Shown: positions 21,792-31,095, numbered from the stretch's first letter. The stretch: DNA of 34,209 nt from Lachnospiraceae bacterium (GCA_024695605.1 JAILHW010000181.1:1-34209); one strand, 5' to 3'. The notes: generated from the letters alone by a model not told the origin. Translations and numbers: made by a program.

Positions 21792-24722
21792 TCAATCTTC
21801 TCCAAGCTTCAAAGCACGGGTGATGTTCAGTCCCTTTAGGATCCGTCTGATCCAGAGGATACAGATGATCACAACAACGATCAGCACTGCCGAGAGGCGT
21901 ATGGTATCAACACCCGGGCTGCTCACAAAAACAGGGACATTGTGTTTCTGGGGCAGATAGACCGCCGCAAAAACAGAGGCAAAGAACTTGCTGGTGATCA
22001 GTCCTGCACCAACGCCTGCCAGAATGGACATAAAGGACAAGAACAGCTGCTCCATCACAAGCATACGGTTCACTTCTCCCTCCGTGATACCCATGGCGCG
22101 GCAGATACCGAACAAAAGCTCACGGTCGCGGATGGAGGTGATCCAGTAGATCATATAACCGATGACGCAAAGCAGCAGCGCGATCAAAAAGTCAGCCGTA
22201 AACAGGCCATTGGTAATCTGGATGATGGCACTTTCCTTATTCATCGCCACCTCGTTCTCCCAGGAAAGCACGCTTTCCGCCTCGCGCTCTGTTGCAAGGA
22301 GCATTCCCTTTAACCTGTCCCTGAACTCCTTATACTCAAACTTGCCCTTATCGGGAAGATCCCCCCAGACCTGATAGGGGAACATCCCGTAATTTGCGTT
22401 GACAAAGGGGTAATTCATCACAACAAGATACTTTTCTTCCTCGATGATCTCGCCTTCTTCCCCTTGCGTGTAATGGTATCTCTGATAACCCGGCCACGAA
22501 TCCACAATACCAACGATCTTCACCTTGGCCGTCGCAAACGGATTTTTCATACCGGTCACCTTGGGCGGCAGCATATCGCAGTTGATACTGTCGCCTTCCT
22601 TTGCCTTCAGCTCCCTGGCAAGATTGGAAGAGATCAGGGCGCCTTCATATTCCGCCCCCAGATCGTTCAGATAGGTATAAAAATGCTGTTTGTTCAGTCC
22701 GTTCTTCAGGATTGCCGTCTCTCCGAACTCCCTGGTCTGAATGCCCATGATCTGCACATTCCGAATCGCTGCCTTCCCCATGGTCACCACCAGAGAATCA
22801 TTGTTGGCTACCTTCGTGACCCGGGTGCAGGTTCCATCCTCCACCAAAGAACGATAGATCCCGAAATCCGGTTCGGTATAACGCCATTTCATGACCGTAT
22901 TTCCCTCGTCATCAAAGCTTTTTACCATCGTGATGGGCCACTTTTCCGTGATCCGAAGATCCGTACCGGCTTCATACTGCAGTCTGGCCTCGATGTTGGA
23001 ATTGATGGTCCTGGCCATATTGGCATGAAACAAACTCATGGCAACCGTTACCACCATAAAGACAGAGATCACGCCCGAGGATTTGCGGGTCCTGATGATC
23101 TGCAAAAGGCCTGCAAAGGTGGCAGGGCTGAAATGTTTTCTGCCGATCTTATACACGATCGTGATCAGATAAAAGATCAGACGCAGCATCAAAAGTCCGC
23201 AGGCAAACAGAAACAGCGTTGCATTGATAAAGATCACGGGATCGATCCCGTCTCCCTTCATAACGCTGTCGGACAGCACCGTCAGCTGTTTATTGTAGTT
23301 AAACAGCAGATAGACCGACACCGCCAGAAGCACAACATCCAGAAAATAGCGCTCCCAGAAGGGGACAATGGATATCCTCCTCTGATCCTTTTTCTTTCTG
23401 AAGAACAAAAGCACGGGCACCAGATTGATGAGAATGGCAAGAAACGCCGCAATCTCGGCCGCCACAACCATGGAGGGATTGAATACATACTCCGAAACAC
23501 TGATCGTGCCCGGCGCGGTAAAGCCCATGAAATCAGCCACTCCCGCAACCGCTCTTCCGAAAAAGAACCCCAGCACAATGCCGATGGGCACGGAGATCTG
23601 GCTTAGGAAAAATGCGGACAAAAAATAGGTCTGGATCAGTCTGAGCTTGCTGAGTCCTCTGTCTCTGAGAGTCTGCAGCTCTCTGGTCTCCGATTCTATG
23701 ATCCTGAAGGAGATCAGGCCGATGAATGTGATGATCAGCACCATCAGCGGAAGCACGATCACATAGACCATCTGCTGGACGGAGCGGCTTTCCACGCGGT
23801 AGCTCTCTAACACCGGCGTGATATTCTCTTCCAGCTTATCATCCTTTTTCTTCAGCTTTGCAAGAATGCTTTTGACACGGCCCACGCGCTCCGAGGTGAT
23901 ATCCCGATAGTCCAGCGACTGGTAGACCTCACATTTACACTCCTTGGTATACTCCGTACTGATCTTCAGAAAATCCTCCTTTGTCAGGATCAGCATGGGA
24001 GCCCCTTTGGACAGCGATTTCTGCCAGTAATAATCATCCGGCTTTTCCGAAATGATCCCGCTGATATAGACCTGCAGGACCTTTTGATCATTGATCGTAT
24101 TCCCGTTGGTATAGACCAGAAACGGAAAGCTGAGAACCTCACCGATCACCAGATCACAGCTGTCCGCGGTATAGCGGCTGATCAAGCAGGGATAAGCATC
24201 CTCCGGGATTTCGGCACCCCTGCCGGCATACTCGGAAATATCCTCATAGTAATCCACACCGGCCTCCAGGGTATAATGGTCTTTGACCGCCGCAGGATCC
24301 AATCCGTCATCCAGGCATCCCAGATTGATGACCATATTGTTGCTGACATAGCCATATTCCGGTCTGACATTCAGAAAATACAGAAATCTCTGATCCGCTA
24401 CCACCGGAAGCTGAAGCGATTTTTTCCAATTCGCCGCATAACTCTCGGCCTGTTCGTTGATGGTGTCGGCAACACTTTTTCCGGCAGCCAGCTCCTCCTG
24501 CAGGGTAAAGGATGTGATATCCAAAACGCCCGAAACGGAGGCCGGATAGACGCCCGTGATCGAGTTCTGCTTGATAAAGCCTCTCTGGATGACCTTGTTC
24601 AGCGATCCAAGCCGGAACATCTGGATCATGGAAAAGATCATGGTCATAGCCACCATACCGCAGATCAGGCATGCATAGAGCTTATATTTATTTTTGATCT
24701 TGGTTAACAGATATCGGATCAT
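21792..24722 (-). CDS. ABC transporter permease with two FtsX-type domains (MacB/LolCE class)
   Basis: A 976-residue permease with about ten membrane helices in two halves. TM1 (14-36) is followed by an extracytoplasmic domain (about 40-315). A helix cluster (318-525) includes 'ETRELQTLRDRGLSKLRLIQ', and a further helix near 545-567 follows 'LLQIIRTRKSSG'. The second extracytoplasmic domain spans about 570-835, and three C-terminal helices include 'ELLFGICRAMGITEGEVNRM'. The repeated FtsX-superfamily layout fits Gram-positive exporters that remove lipids, peptides or drugs from the outer membrane leaflet. It overlaps the upstream adaptor gene by four bases (ATGA) and the ATPase gene follows at once. 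The substrate cannot be deduced. Confidence 0.93.
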   Translation of the reverse strand: MIRYLLTKIKNKYKLYACLICGMVAMTMIFSMIQMFRLGSLNKVIQRGFIKQNSITGVYPASVSGVLDITSFTLQEELAAGKSVADTINEQAESYAANWKKSLQLPVVADQRFLYFLNVRPEYGYVSNNMVINLGCLDDGLDPAAVKDHYTLEAGVDYYEDISEYAGRGAEIPEDAYPCLISRYTADSCDLVIGEVLSFPFLVYTNGNTINDQKVLQVYISGIISEKPDDYYWQKSLSKGAPMLILTKEDFLKISTEYTKECKCEVYQSLDYRDITSERVGRVKSILAKLKKKDDKLEENITPVLESYRVESRSVQQMVYVIVLPLMVLIITFIGLISFRIIESETRELQTLRDRGLSKLRLIQTYFLSAFFLSQISVPIGIVLGFFFGRAVAGVADFMGFTAPGTISVSEYVFNPSMVVAAEIAAFLAILINLVPVLLFFRKKKDQRRISIVPFWERYFLDVVLLAVSVYLLFNYNKQLTVLSDSVMKGDGIDPVIFINATLFLFACGLLMLRLIFYLITIVYKIGRKHFSPATFAGLLQIIRTRKSSGVISVFMVVTVAMSLFHANMARTINSNIEARLQYEAGTDLRITEKWPITMVKSFDDEGNTVMKWRYTEPDFGIYRSLVEDGTCTRVTKVANNDSLVVTMGKAAIRNVQIMGIQTREFGETAILKNGLNKQHFYTYLNDLGAEYEGALISSNLARELKAKEGDSINCDMLPPKVTGMKNPFATAKVKIVGIVDSWPGYQRYHYTQGEEGEIIEEEKYLVVMNYPFVNANYGMFPYQVWGDLPDKGKFEYKEFRDRLKGMLLATEREAESVLSWENEVAMNKESAIIQITNGLFTADFLIALLLCVIGYMIYWITSIRDRELLFGICRAMGITEGEVNRMLVMEQLFLSFMSILAGVGAGLITSKFFASVFAAVYLPQKHNVPVFVSSPGVDTIRLSAVLIVVVIICILWIRRILKGLNITRALKLGED

Positions 24723-27004
24723 TTCAGCACTATATCTCCCTCGGATACTCCTCTGAGGATCAAAGCATATTCCTTGGCCCTCGGTGTTTCATAGGTGGTC
24801 ACATATTCCTTGACGGGCTTGCCGTCCACAAGCTTCCAGACATATTCCTTCACATTGGAGGAAAGCTTGTTGGTTTCCTTATAAACGCCGCTCGCCGGGA
24901 TCGCGACCACATGATCAAAGTGTTCGGCTTCATACTCCAGCTTGGACTTTGCAAGCCACAGCTCTTCAACCTGCTCATCCATTTCCATATAGAACTGATT
25001 CCATGCATTCTTTTTAAAAGGCGCGGAATAGGTGATCACTTCCTTGCCGTCCTTGGTAAACAGATAATATTTTCCCTTCTCTCCGGGATTGACCGCGATA
25101 CACTTGCCTGTAAATTCTCTCTTATCTTCTGTCTTCAAAACCACGGATCCGCCGATCCTGGCCGGAGGATCATAGCCGTCTGCGGGAGACTGATAGACAT
25201 ACAGCTTCGTTTTCCCAGCAGGATCAAAGCGCTGTACTCCCATAATGAACTGCCCGCGTCTGACAGGGCTTTCACTGACCACGGGACTGGCAACTGCCTT
25301 TCCTTCATTGGCAGCCTTCACGATCGCTTCATGGCTTCCGCCCTTTTGCTTTTTCACCCGGCTGTAATCGACTGCCAGCTTGGCAGAGGAGGCTTCATAG
25401 TCCTTCTCTTCATATTCCCGCTCGATTTCCAGGCTGTTCAGCTGCGCCCGGATCTCGGCCTCCGCATTCATACCGCTTCGGATCACATCCAGCTCCTGCG
25501 CATCGGGTCCCATCTCATCTCTTGCCCCGATCATCCGCTCATTCTCCTGCAGGGATGCCAGTGCCCGGTCCAGCTCCTTTTTGCTCTTTTCGTATTCCTT
25601 TAAAAAGAGCTTGTGATTGGTATTCAGGTCATCGATGGCCACTGCTGCCGCTTCCAGCTCTCCTTTTCCGCCGTTCATGATGATCTTGAACAGCTCATCG
25701 CCCGGATGCACGATCACGCCGCCCATATCCTGGCGCTCCAGCCTGCCGTCGTAGCTTGCCAGATACAGATCGACATACGGCCTTGCCATCATGGTCGAGC
25801 TAAGCGGAACAACCTCCGTATAGGTACGATACACCGTCTCGTATTCGGTATATTTATTCGGTACATAGACATTGCTGCTGTACAGTACCAGTTCCCCCTC
25901 CGAAAGTCCGCTTTTTACCTCGGTATAGTATTCATCTGCGGTGCCGATCTCCACCTTTCGCTTTTCCGTGTTGCCGGCCTCATCCTTTTTCACATAGACA
26001 AACGCATCCAGTCCCTCATGATACAGGGAGTCATTTCCCACCGCGAGACATTCTTCGTTGGAATCATCCAGAAAATACAGGGCCATTTTGTTTCCGAGAA
26101 CCAGCTCTGCTCCCGGTGCCTTAAACCGCATGTACGGATTCTTGACTACGGCCTTGGCATAAGCTCTTTCTCCCACCTCATAGTCAAACTCCTGAATGGG
26201 TACCTTTTTCCCGTCGATCTCGGTCCATTTGCTCTGATAATCCCCATATTGGTATTTTTCGATATTGGTTTCGGGAACCTCAATATACAGATCGTTGTAA
26301 TCGCCGATCACCACCACATTTTCAAAGCCGGCAACCATATTGCTTTCGGTCAGGTCCTTGACATAGGTGACATAGCCGCTGTGAGGTGCCGTAAAGGTAA
26401 CGCTCTTTAGCTTTTCCTTCTTCGTCCTGATCTGCTCCTGCTCGGATTTGATCTGTGCATCGATCACAGCCAGCTCATATCTCAAATTTTCCTGCTGGAT
26501 CTGCTCCTCCTTCAGGATCTGCGCCAGATCGTTTCCTTCGATATAGACCTCTGTATCCTTTTTGTAATTCAAAAGGCCGAAGGTCTGGTCATAGAGCTTC
26601 ACCGTCTTTTCCCGCTGCCGCTGCAAAGAAGAGATCCTGAAGTTGCTCTCGCGGATGGCATCCTCAAGGCCCTCCTTATCGGCCACGGCCACCACGTCAC
26701 CTTCCTTGACGTAGTCGCCGACGCCCACCTTCACAGAGGTGATCTCACAGTTCTTTTCCCAGTAGCAGGGATATTCCATGGGAACCACATTCCCGTAGAG
26801 CATACGCAGATATCCCACCACCCTCTTGGTCACTGGTCTGAAGGAAACGGTCCCCTTGGCCGGATCCAAAAGCTCTGGGGCCTTTGGCAGTTTTTTGCCG
26901 CACCCCTGCAGCATCAGGCAGGCCAAAAAAAGCAGCAGAAGAAGACGCAGAGCGCCTCTTTTGTGTTGCCTGTATTCTCTTTTTTCTGTTTCCTTCCTGC
27001 TCAC
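24719..27004 (-). CDS. Double-length lipoprotein membrane-fusion adaptor (HlyD/MacA-like)
   Basis: A 761-residue lipoprotein with lipobox MLQGC (Cys35), roughly twice the usual adaptor length. The first half is a full adaptor: lipoyl half-motif 'ITSVKVGVGDYVKEGDVVAVAD', a Gln/Glu-rich coiled coil (about residues 120-205), the second lipoyl half 'FTAPHSGYVTYVKDL', a beta barrel, and 'VKSGLSEGELVLYSS'. The second half repeats this plan: 'GGVIVHPGDELFKII', a second coiled coil around 'FLKEYEKSKKELDRALASL', then 'AVASPVVSESPVRRGQFI' and a final 'LRGVSEGDIVL'. The GTG start at 27004 has AAGGG five bases upstream; no alternative ATG precedes the lipobox. It overlaps the permease gene by four bases and should form the extracytoplasmic part of that exporter. 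Confidence 0.88.
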   Translation of the reverse strand: MSRKETEKREYRQHKRGALRLLLLLFLACLMLQGCGKKLPKAPELLDPAKGTVSFRPVTKRVVGYLRMLYGNVVPMEYPCYWEKNCEITSVKVGVGDYVKEGDVVAVADKEGLEDAIRESNFRISSLQRQREKTVKLYDQTFGLLNYKKDTEVYIEGNDLAQILKEEQIQQENLRYELAVIDAQIKSEQEQIRTKKEKLKSVTFTAPHSGYVTYVKDLTESNMVAGFENVVVIGDYNDLYIEVPETNIEKYQYGDYQSKWTEIDGKKVPIQEFDYEVGERAYAKAVVKNPYMRFKAPGAELVLGNKMALYFLDDSNEECLAVGNDSLYHEGLDAFVYVKKDEAGNTEKRKVEIGTADEYYTEVKSGLSEGELVLYSSNVYVPNKYTEYETVYRTYTEVVPLSSTMMARPYVDLYLASYDGRLERQDMGGVIVHPGDELFKIIMNGGKGELEAAAVAIDDLNTNHKLFLKEYEKSKKELDRALASLQENERMIGARDEMGPDAQELDVIRSGMNAEAEIRAQLNSLEIEREYEEKDYEASSAKLAVDYSRVKKQKGGSHEAIVKAANEGKAVASPVVSESPVRRGQFIMGVQRFDPAGKTKLYVYQSPADGYDPPARIGGSVVLKTEDKREFTGKCIAVNPGEKGKYYLFTKDGKEVITYSAPFKKNAWNQFYMEMDEQVEELWLAKSKLEYEAEHFDHVVAIPASGVYKETNKLSSNVKEYVWKLVDGKPVKEYVTTYETPRAKEYALILRGVSEGDIVLK

Positions 27005-27027
27005 GATGCCCTTCCCTGTCTTTTTTC

Positions 27028-28080
27028 TTATTGCAAAGCCACCTGCTCACCGCCGGACAGCCCTTCCGTGATCACCACTTCAAGCCCCAGCGTATCGCCC
27101 ACCGTCACCTTGACTGCTTCATATTCTCCGTCTTCCCGTCTGACCAGCACATAGTTGCCCGTCTCCGTCTTCACGATGGCTTTTTTATCCACATGGCAGA
27201 TATTTTTCCGTGTGGCACTCCTTCCGGTCACCTTCAGGCTTTCTCCCAGGAAATTGCCCTCGATCACCGGCTTTAAAAATACCAGATCCTTCTCATCCTC
27301 CCGGCCCTCCGGCGCCTCGATCACCTCCACCTCGTAATCCGAAGCCGCTCCCTTGGCCGTCAGGCGGTCACCTGGCGCAAAATCCGCTGCCGTAAATCCG
27401 GTAGGACTATCCTCTTTGCCCAGATCCATCACATAGTATCCGTCATTTTTGACGATCCGAAACAGGATCTTGCCCGGCGCGATATGTCCCTCCGCCAGCG
27501 CCGGATCCATATCCGTTACGATGCCGTCGATATCCGAAATGATATTAAAGGAAGAATAGGTGGACTGAACGTCCGAAACGTAAAGATCCGCTACCCTGCA
27601 CTCATTTTCCAGAAGCTTGATCTGCTCCGTATAATCACGGTTTGGCTCAAGCTCTGCAAGGCGTGCGATATGATCCAGCTTAAGGCGGGCAAGCTCTTTA
27701 TTCTGCCTGCTGGCCAAAAGCTGCTCATCCAGCTCCTCGGAATGAAAGGCGATCAGCGTCTGCCCTGCCTTGACATGGTCTCCCATGGTGGCGCTGACCG
27801 TATCCAGCTTCATGTCATACACACTCTCCATCTCCGCCAGCTTTTCGTTGGAGATCCGATAGTCGTATTCCTCATAGCCGGAGAGGGTGATCTCATATTC
27901 AAAGTCATAGGTCAGATCGCCCTTTTCCACAGTCGCTGTCGTTTTTTCAGTACTGTTGTAGGTCATATCCGCAGGCGGTACCAGCTCCGAGCGTGCTGCC
28001 TGTCCGCAGCCGGACAAAAAGGAAAGGGTGATCAGCCCCGTCATAGCAGTTATTCTTTTGATGTGCCTGCCTGTCAACAT
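27028..28080 (-). CDS. Lipoprotein membrane-fusion adaptor (HlyD/MacA-like)
   Basis: A 350-residue lipoprotein with lipobox FLSGC (Cys25). It shows the standard adaptor order: lipoyl half-motif 'DTVSATMGDHVKAGQTLIAF' near residue 95, a helical hairpin ('QLLASRQNKELARLKLDHIA', then 'QIKLLENECRVADLYVSDV'), the second lipoyl half 'IISDIDGIVTDMDPALAEG', a beta barrel, and a membrane-proximal end 'VITEGLSGGEQVAL'. It is the first gene of the transporter operon, 23 bases before the double-length adaptor, with AGGGG ahead of its ATG. Two different adaptors for one permease is unusual; they may form a mixed assembly or serve alternative states (inference). Confidence 0.9.
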   Translation of the reverse strand: MLTGRHIKRITAMTGLITLSFLSGCGQAARSELVPPADMTYNSTEKTTATVEKGDLTYDFEYEITLSGYEEYDYRISNEKLAEMESVYDMKLDTVSATMGDHVKAGQTLIAFHSEELDEQLLASRQNKELARLKLDHIARLAELEPNRDYTEQIKLLENECRVADLYVSDVQSTYSSFNIISDIDGIVTDMDPALAEGHIAPGKILFRIVKNDGYYVMDLGKEDSPTGFTAADFAPGDRLTAKGAASDYEVEVIEAPEGREDEKDLVFLKPVIEGNFLGESLKVTGRSATRKNICHVDKKAIVKTETGNYVLVRREDGEYEAVKVTVGDTLGLEVVITEGLSGGEQVALQ

Positions 28081-28102
28081 GTTGCCCCTCTGCTTTTGCT
28101 CC

Positions 28103-28125
28103 CGGACTGCCCAAAGCGCAGTCCG
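28103..28125 (-). promoter_or_regulatory. 5'-leader stem-loop of the transporter operon
   Basis: CGGACTGC (28103-28110) and GCAGTCCG (28118-28125) form a perfect 8-base stem with a 7-base loop, 23 bases before the start codon at 28080 and inside the predicted leader. No T-run follows, so it is not a terminator. It may stabilise the mRNA 5' end or be a protein-binding site. Confidence 0.55.
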
Positions 28126-28130
28126 ATATA

Positions 28131-28175
28131 GTAGTACCGTCCTACATACTACCCTATATCTTGTAGGACAGTCAA
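28131..28175 (-). promoter_or_regulatory. Promoter with two overlapping inverted repeats, transporter operon
   Basis: On the minus strand TTGACT (28170-28175) and TAGTAT (28146-28151) are 18 bases apart. GTCCTACA (28139-28146) and TGTAGGAC (28162-28169) form an 8-base inverted repeat. One arm touches the -35 and the other covers the end of the -10 and the start site. A second pair, GTAGTA (28131-28136) / TACTAC (28147-28152), interlocks with it. This is a typical place for a repressor or a MerR-like activator, but no such regulator gene is adjacent. Confidence 0.55.
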
Positions 28176-28239
28176 GGGATGAATCTCTGCTTTTTACCCG
28201 ATAAATTAAATACGGGGGATGGGGCTGGTTTTTCTTTGC

Positions 28240-30954
28240 TCAGGAAAGTGTGACCTCGATCACATGCCTTCCCTCTCCTAACGCTTTCAGGTCCGCCTTG
28301 GGGATCAAAACGGCTCCGTCCCGGGCGCTATAGGTCTTTTCCTGATCCAAAACGGCTTTTTCGATGGCATACTCTCCCCACTCTTTACCGCCGACGTTTT
28401 GATAGACCACCGTCAGATCGGTGCCGGCGAAGGGAATATCCACGCTTGCCCTGCCGCTGTCATCAAACTGCTCCTTTAGCAGATTCGGCGAAAGCACCAG
28501 ATCTCCGGCCCGCCCGCGGATCCCGAACATCTCGGTGATCACCGTCAGAAGATACCAGCTGCCCGCCCCTGTCAGATAGTGATACAGTCCGCGCCCGTCA
28601 TTGTTGAAATACTCCGGAACGCCGGGATAGATCTTGCTTTTGGTATAATCGGCGGATGCACGGTACAGGGTATGAAGGGCCTTATAGCCCGCATCCGCAA
28701 ACCCTCTTTGATACAGGGCGTTGGCATACATGACCGCCATATGGGAAAAGACCGCGCCGTTTTCCTTTTCGCCATAGGCAAAGCCGAACATGCGGCCCAT
28801 ATCTGTCTTGAGCTCCTCAAAATCCGTATTCAGGCGGTATCCGCCGATGGCCTCATCATACAGATAGGCATCCGCGCTCTTTATGATCTTCTTTGTATCC
28901 TCCTTCGTAGCCGTTCCGGACATCACGGAAAATACCTGCCCTGTCAGCATCATGCGGACCTGCTTCTTACCGTCTCTTTCAAACATGCCCTCCACGCTGC
29001 GTCCGCTGTTATCATAGTAGCTGTTAAACCAGCCGAGATCGTCCTGCGTGATCCATTCCTGCCGGCGGATCCGCTCCATCAGCGCATCGCTCATAGCGCG
29101 GAGCCTTCTTGCGATCTCATCCACAGACCACGTCGTTTTCTCTCCCGAGACCCTTCCGGAAACCGCCTCCATATAGTTGTATAACAGCTTCCTGCAGGCA
29201 TCAACGTCCCCGAAAAGGGCTTCATTTTCTTTAGACAGCAAAATGTCCAGTTCCTTCAGAAGAGAGACCTTCTCGGCTTTTGTTTTCTCTTTGTAAAGCT
29301 GCAGATAGTCGGCAATATCCCTTAGATTCCCGGCATAGGCGCAGGAAAAGGCCACGCTCTCGCCGCGCTCCTTTGCCATATCCAGCGCATCATTCCAGTC
29401 CGCACCGCGCAGTCTCATGATCCCGTGCTCTCCCAGATCAAAGAAGGCTGTCACATTCTGCAAAAGAAGATGCTCGATCACGGAGCCTTTGTAGGCTTCA
29501 CCGCTCTGCGTACGCTGGAAAACACCTTCCCCGGGATCAAAGCCTTCGTCCCGGCTCTCTGCGCGAAGGGAAAGCGCATCCTTAAAATACCCCACATTCT
29601 GCTCGAGGATCTCCAGATCTCCCGTCCTGTCCATATACAAACGCAGGGTCAAAAACGGCCAGAAGCCATGATCCATCCACACCCTCGGAATGCCGTTTCT
29701 GTCCGCCTTAAACTCTCCCGGCGCATCCCCGATGATGGTGGCATTGCTCCCGTCCAGTCTCACGCCTGCAAAGTTGTTCAAAAGCAGCTTTCCGATGCCC
29801 TCAGGCTCTGTCAAAAGCAGCGCCAGGCAGTCCTGCCACAGATCCCTCCAGCCTCTGCCGCCCTTGCCATAGTCATGATGCGGTAAAAAGGAGCAGCCGA
29901 AGATCCTTCGAAGCTGGGGCTGGAATGCCACCCACTCCATAAATCTGTCAAACTCCCTGCTCCCGGTATGGACATGCAGCGGGATCAGCTCCTTCCAGTA
30001 ATCATCGGAGGCTTTGATACAATCCGCAGCCTTTTCGGCCGTGTTGCAGCTCTCAAAGGCCTGCATGATCTTTTCCTTTGTATCGCACAGTCCCATCAGG
30101 ATCTCAAAGCTGACACTTTCGCCGCCCTTAAGCGTTACATCTGCAAACCTGAGGACCCCTGTGACCTCGCGGCCGTCAACATGGTCCCCTGCCTTTTGCC
30201 ACCTGGTATCTGCCATGGAAAGAAGAGACGCAGGTCTTAGGAAATTGCCGCCCTCGCCGATGTAGCTGTCAGTGTCTGCCAAAAAGCCCACAGGCGCTTT
30301 CCCGTCCTGATCTGCGCCATACACATAATAGGTGGTATCGCCGGGTACATGGCCTCTTTCATCAAAGGCCAGCGTAGGCGTCAGCACGATCCCATACTCC
30401 GTAACAGATGCCCTGTGGAGCATGGAGGTCACATGTCTGTGATCCCTGAGATTATCCGCACTTCTTCCGTAAACGGGAATGGCTGCTACCGGTGTAAAGG
30501 CAACAGGCTCCTTTCCCGTATTGGTGATCTTCACACGCATCAGCTCTGCCGGATGATCCAGCAGCGATATCATCGTCACCTCTGCCTCCAGCGGTTTGGT
30601 TTTATGCCCGCGGACAGTCCGCTGCTTCATACGGCTTCCGTAAAGCTGCAGTGTATCTTCTTTATCCGTAAAGCGGTTGGCCAGCTGCGCAGCGGAAGCT
30701 CCTGTGGCGGACCAAAGCTCATCCTCCATCACCAGCAAAAAGTTCCTGCTGTCCATATCATCCGTCAGATTGCGGATGCTCTTCGGGGTCAGCAGAAAAT
30801 GATTCTGATCCGTCTTGGCATCCCCGGCATAGGTGGGTGTGACCACGCTCTTAAGCGCATGCCTGCCTGCCAGGGGAAAATACAGTCCGCTGATACCCTC
30901 CGGGTTTTCCATACAAAATCCGCCCATATCATCCGTGTAATACAGTTTTGTCAT
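28240..30954 (-). CDS. GH94 family glycoside phosphorylase (cellobiose-phosphorylase-like)
   Basis: A 904-residue cytoplasmic enzyme of the GH94 family, which splits beta-glucosidic bonds with phosphate to give alpha-glucose 1-phosphate. The N-terminal beta-sandwich includes 'LYFPLAGRHAL' and 'AGDAKTDQNHFLL'; the (alpha/alpha)6 barrel has 'GRGWRDLWQDCLALLL', 'VWMDHGFWPFLTLRLY' and 'MRLRGADWNDALDMA'. The ADWND motif (about 518-522) is where the family's general-acid Asp lies. The C-terminal part has 'KIYPGVPEYFNNDGRGLYHYLTGAGSWYL'. The size and N-terminus fit a cellobiose- or laminaribiose-type subgroup better than the very large cyclic-glucan proteins, but the disaccharide cannot be fixed from sequence. 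AAAGGGG lies before the ATG. It is transcribed alone, divergent from rlmI. Confidence 0.9.
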   Translation of the reverse strand: MTKLYYTDDMGGFCMENPEGISGLYFPLAGRHALKSVVTPTYAGDAKTDQNHFLLTPKSIRNLTDDMDSRNFLLVMEDELWSATGASAAQLANRFTDKEDTLQLYGSRMKQRTVRGHKTKPLEAEVTMISLLDHPAELMRVKITNTGKEPVAFTPVAAIPVYGRSADNLRDHRHVTSMLHRASVTEYGIVLTPTLAFDERGHVPGDTTYYVYGADQDGKAPVGFLADTDSYIGEGGNFLRPASLLSMADTRWQKAGDHVDGREVTGVLRFADVTLKGGESVSFEILMGLCDTKEKIMQAFESCNTAEKAADCIKASDDYWKELIPLHVHTGSREFDRFMEWVAFQPQLRRIFGCSFLPHHDYGKGGRGWRDLWQDCLALLLTEPEGIGKLLLNNFAGVRLDGSNATIIGDAPGEFKADRNGIPRVWMDHGFWPFLTLRLYMDRTGDLEILEQNVGYFKDALSLRAESRDEGFDPGEGVFQRTQSGEAYKGSVIEHLLLQNVTAFFDLGEHGIMRLRGADWNDALDMAKERGESVAFSCAYAGNLRDIADYLQLYKEKTKAEKVSLLKELDILLSKENEALFGDVDACRKLLYNYMEAVSGRVSGEKTTWSVDEIARRLRAMSDALMERIRRQEWITQDDLGWFNSYYDNSGRSVEGMFERDGKKQVRMMLTGQVFSVMSGTATKEDTKKIIKSADAYLYDEAIGGYRLNTDFEELKTDMGRMFGFAYGEKENGAVFSHMAVMYANALYQRGFADAGYKALHTLYRASADYTKSKIYPGVPEYFNNDGRGLYHYLTGAGSWYLLTVITEMFGIRGRAGDLVLSPNLLKEQFDDSGRASVDIPFAGTDLTVVYQNVGGKEWGEYAIEKAVLDQEKTYSARDGAVLIPKADLKALGEGRHVIEVTLS

Positions 30955-31049
30955 AACATACCCCTTTCGTTACCCTTTCTTTATACAAACGAGTTCTAAA
31001 CAGGTTGCTTCCTGCTTCTTGCTTTCTACTTACTATACTCCAATTATTC

Positions 31050-31095
31050 TCGGATCCGATATCGAAATCAACACCTTTTTTTCACTTCGGTGTTG
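31050..31095. promoter_or_regulatory. Cluster of palindromes between GH94 and rlmI genes
   Basis: TCGGATCCGA (31050-31059) is a perfect 10-base palindrome, overlapping CGATATCG (31057-31064). CAACACC (31069-31075) and GGTGTTG (31089-31095) form a 7-base inverted repeat with a 13-base AT-rich loop. These sit in the 231-base divergent region, upstream of the GH94 start, and may be operators for sugar control of the phosphorylase. Confidence 0.4.

Noticed and set aside
22464..23606. A 380-codon plus-strand open frame inside the permease gene
   Set aside because: It is antisense to an intact FtsX-type permease; His/Arg-rich low-complexity translation without domains.
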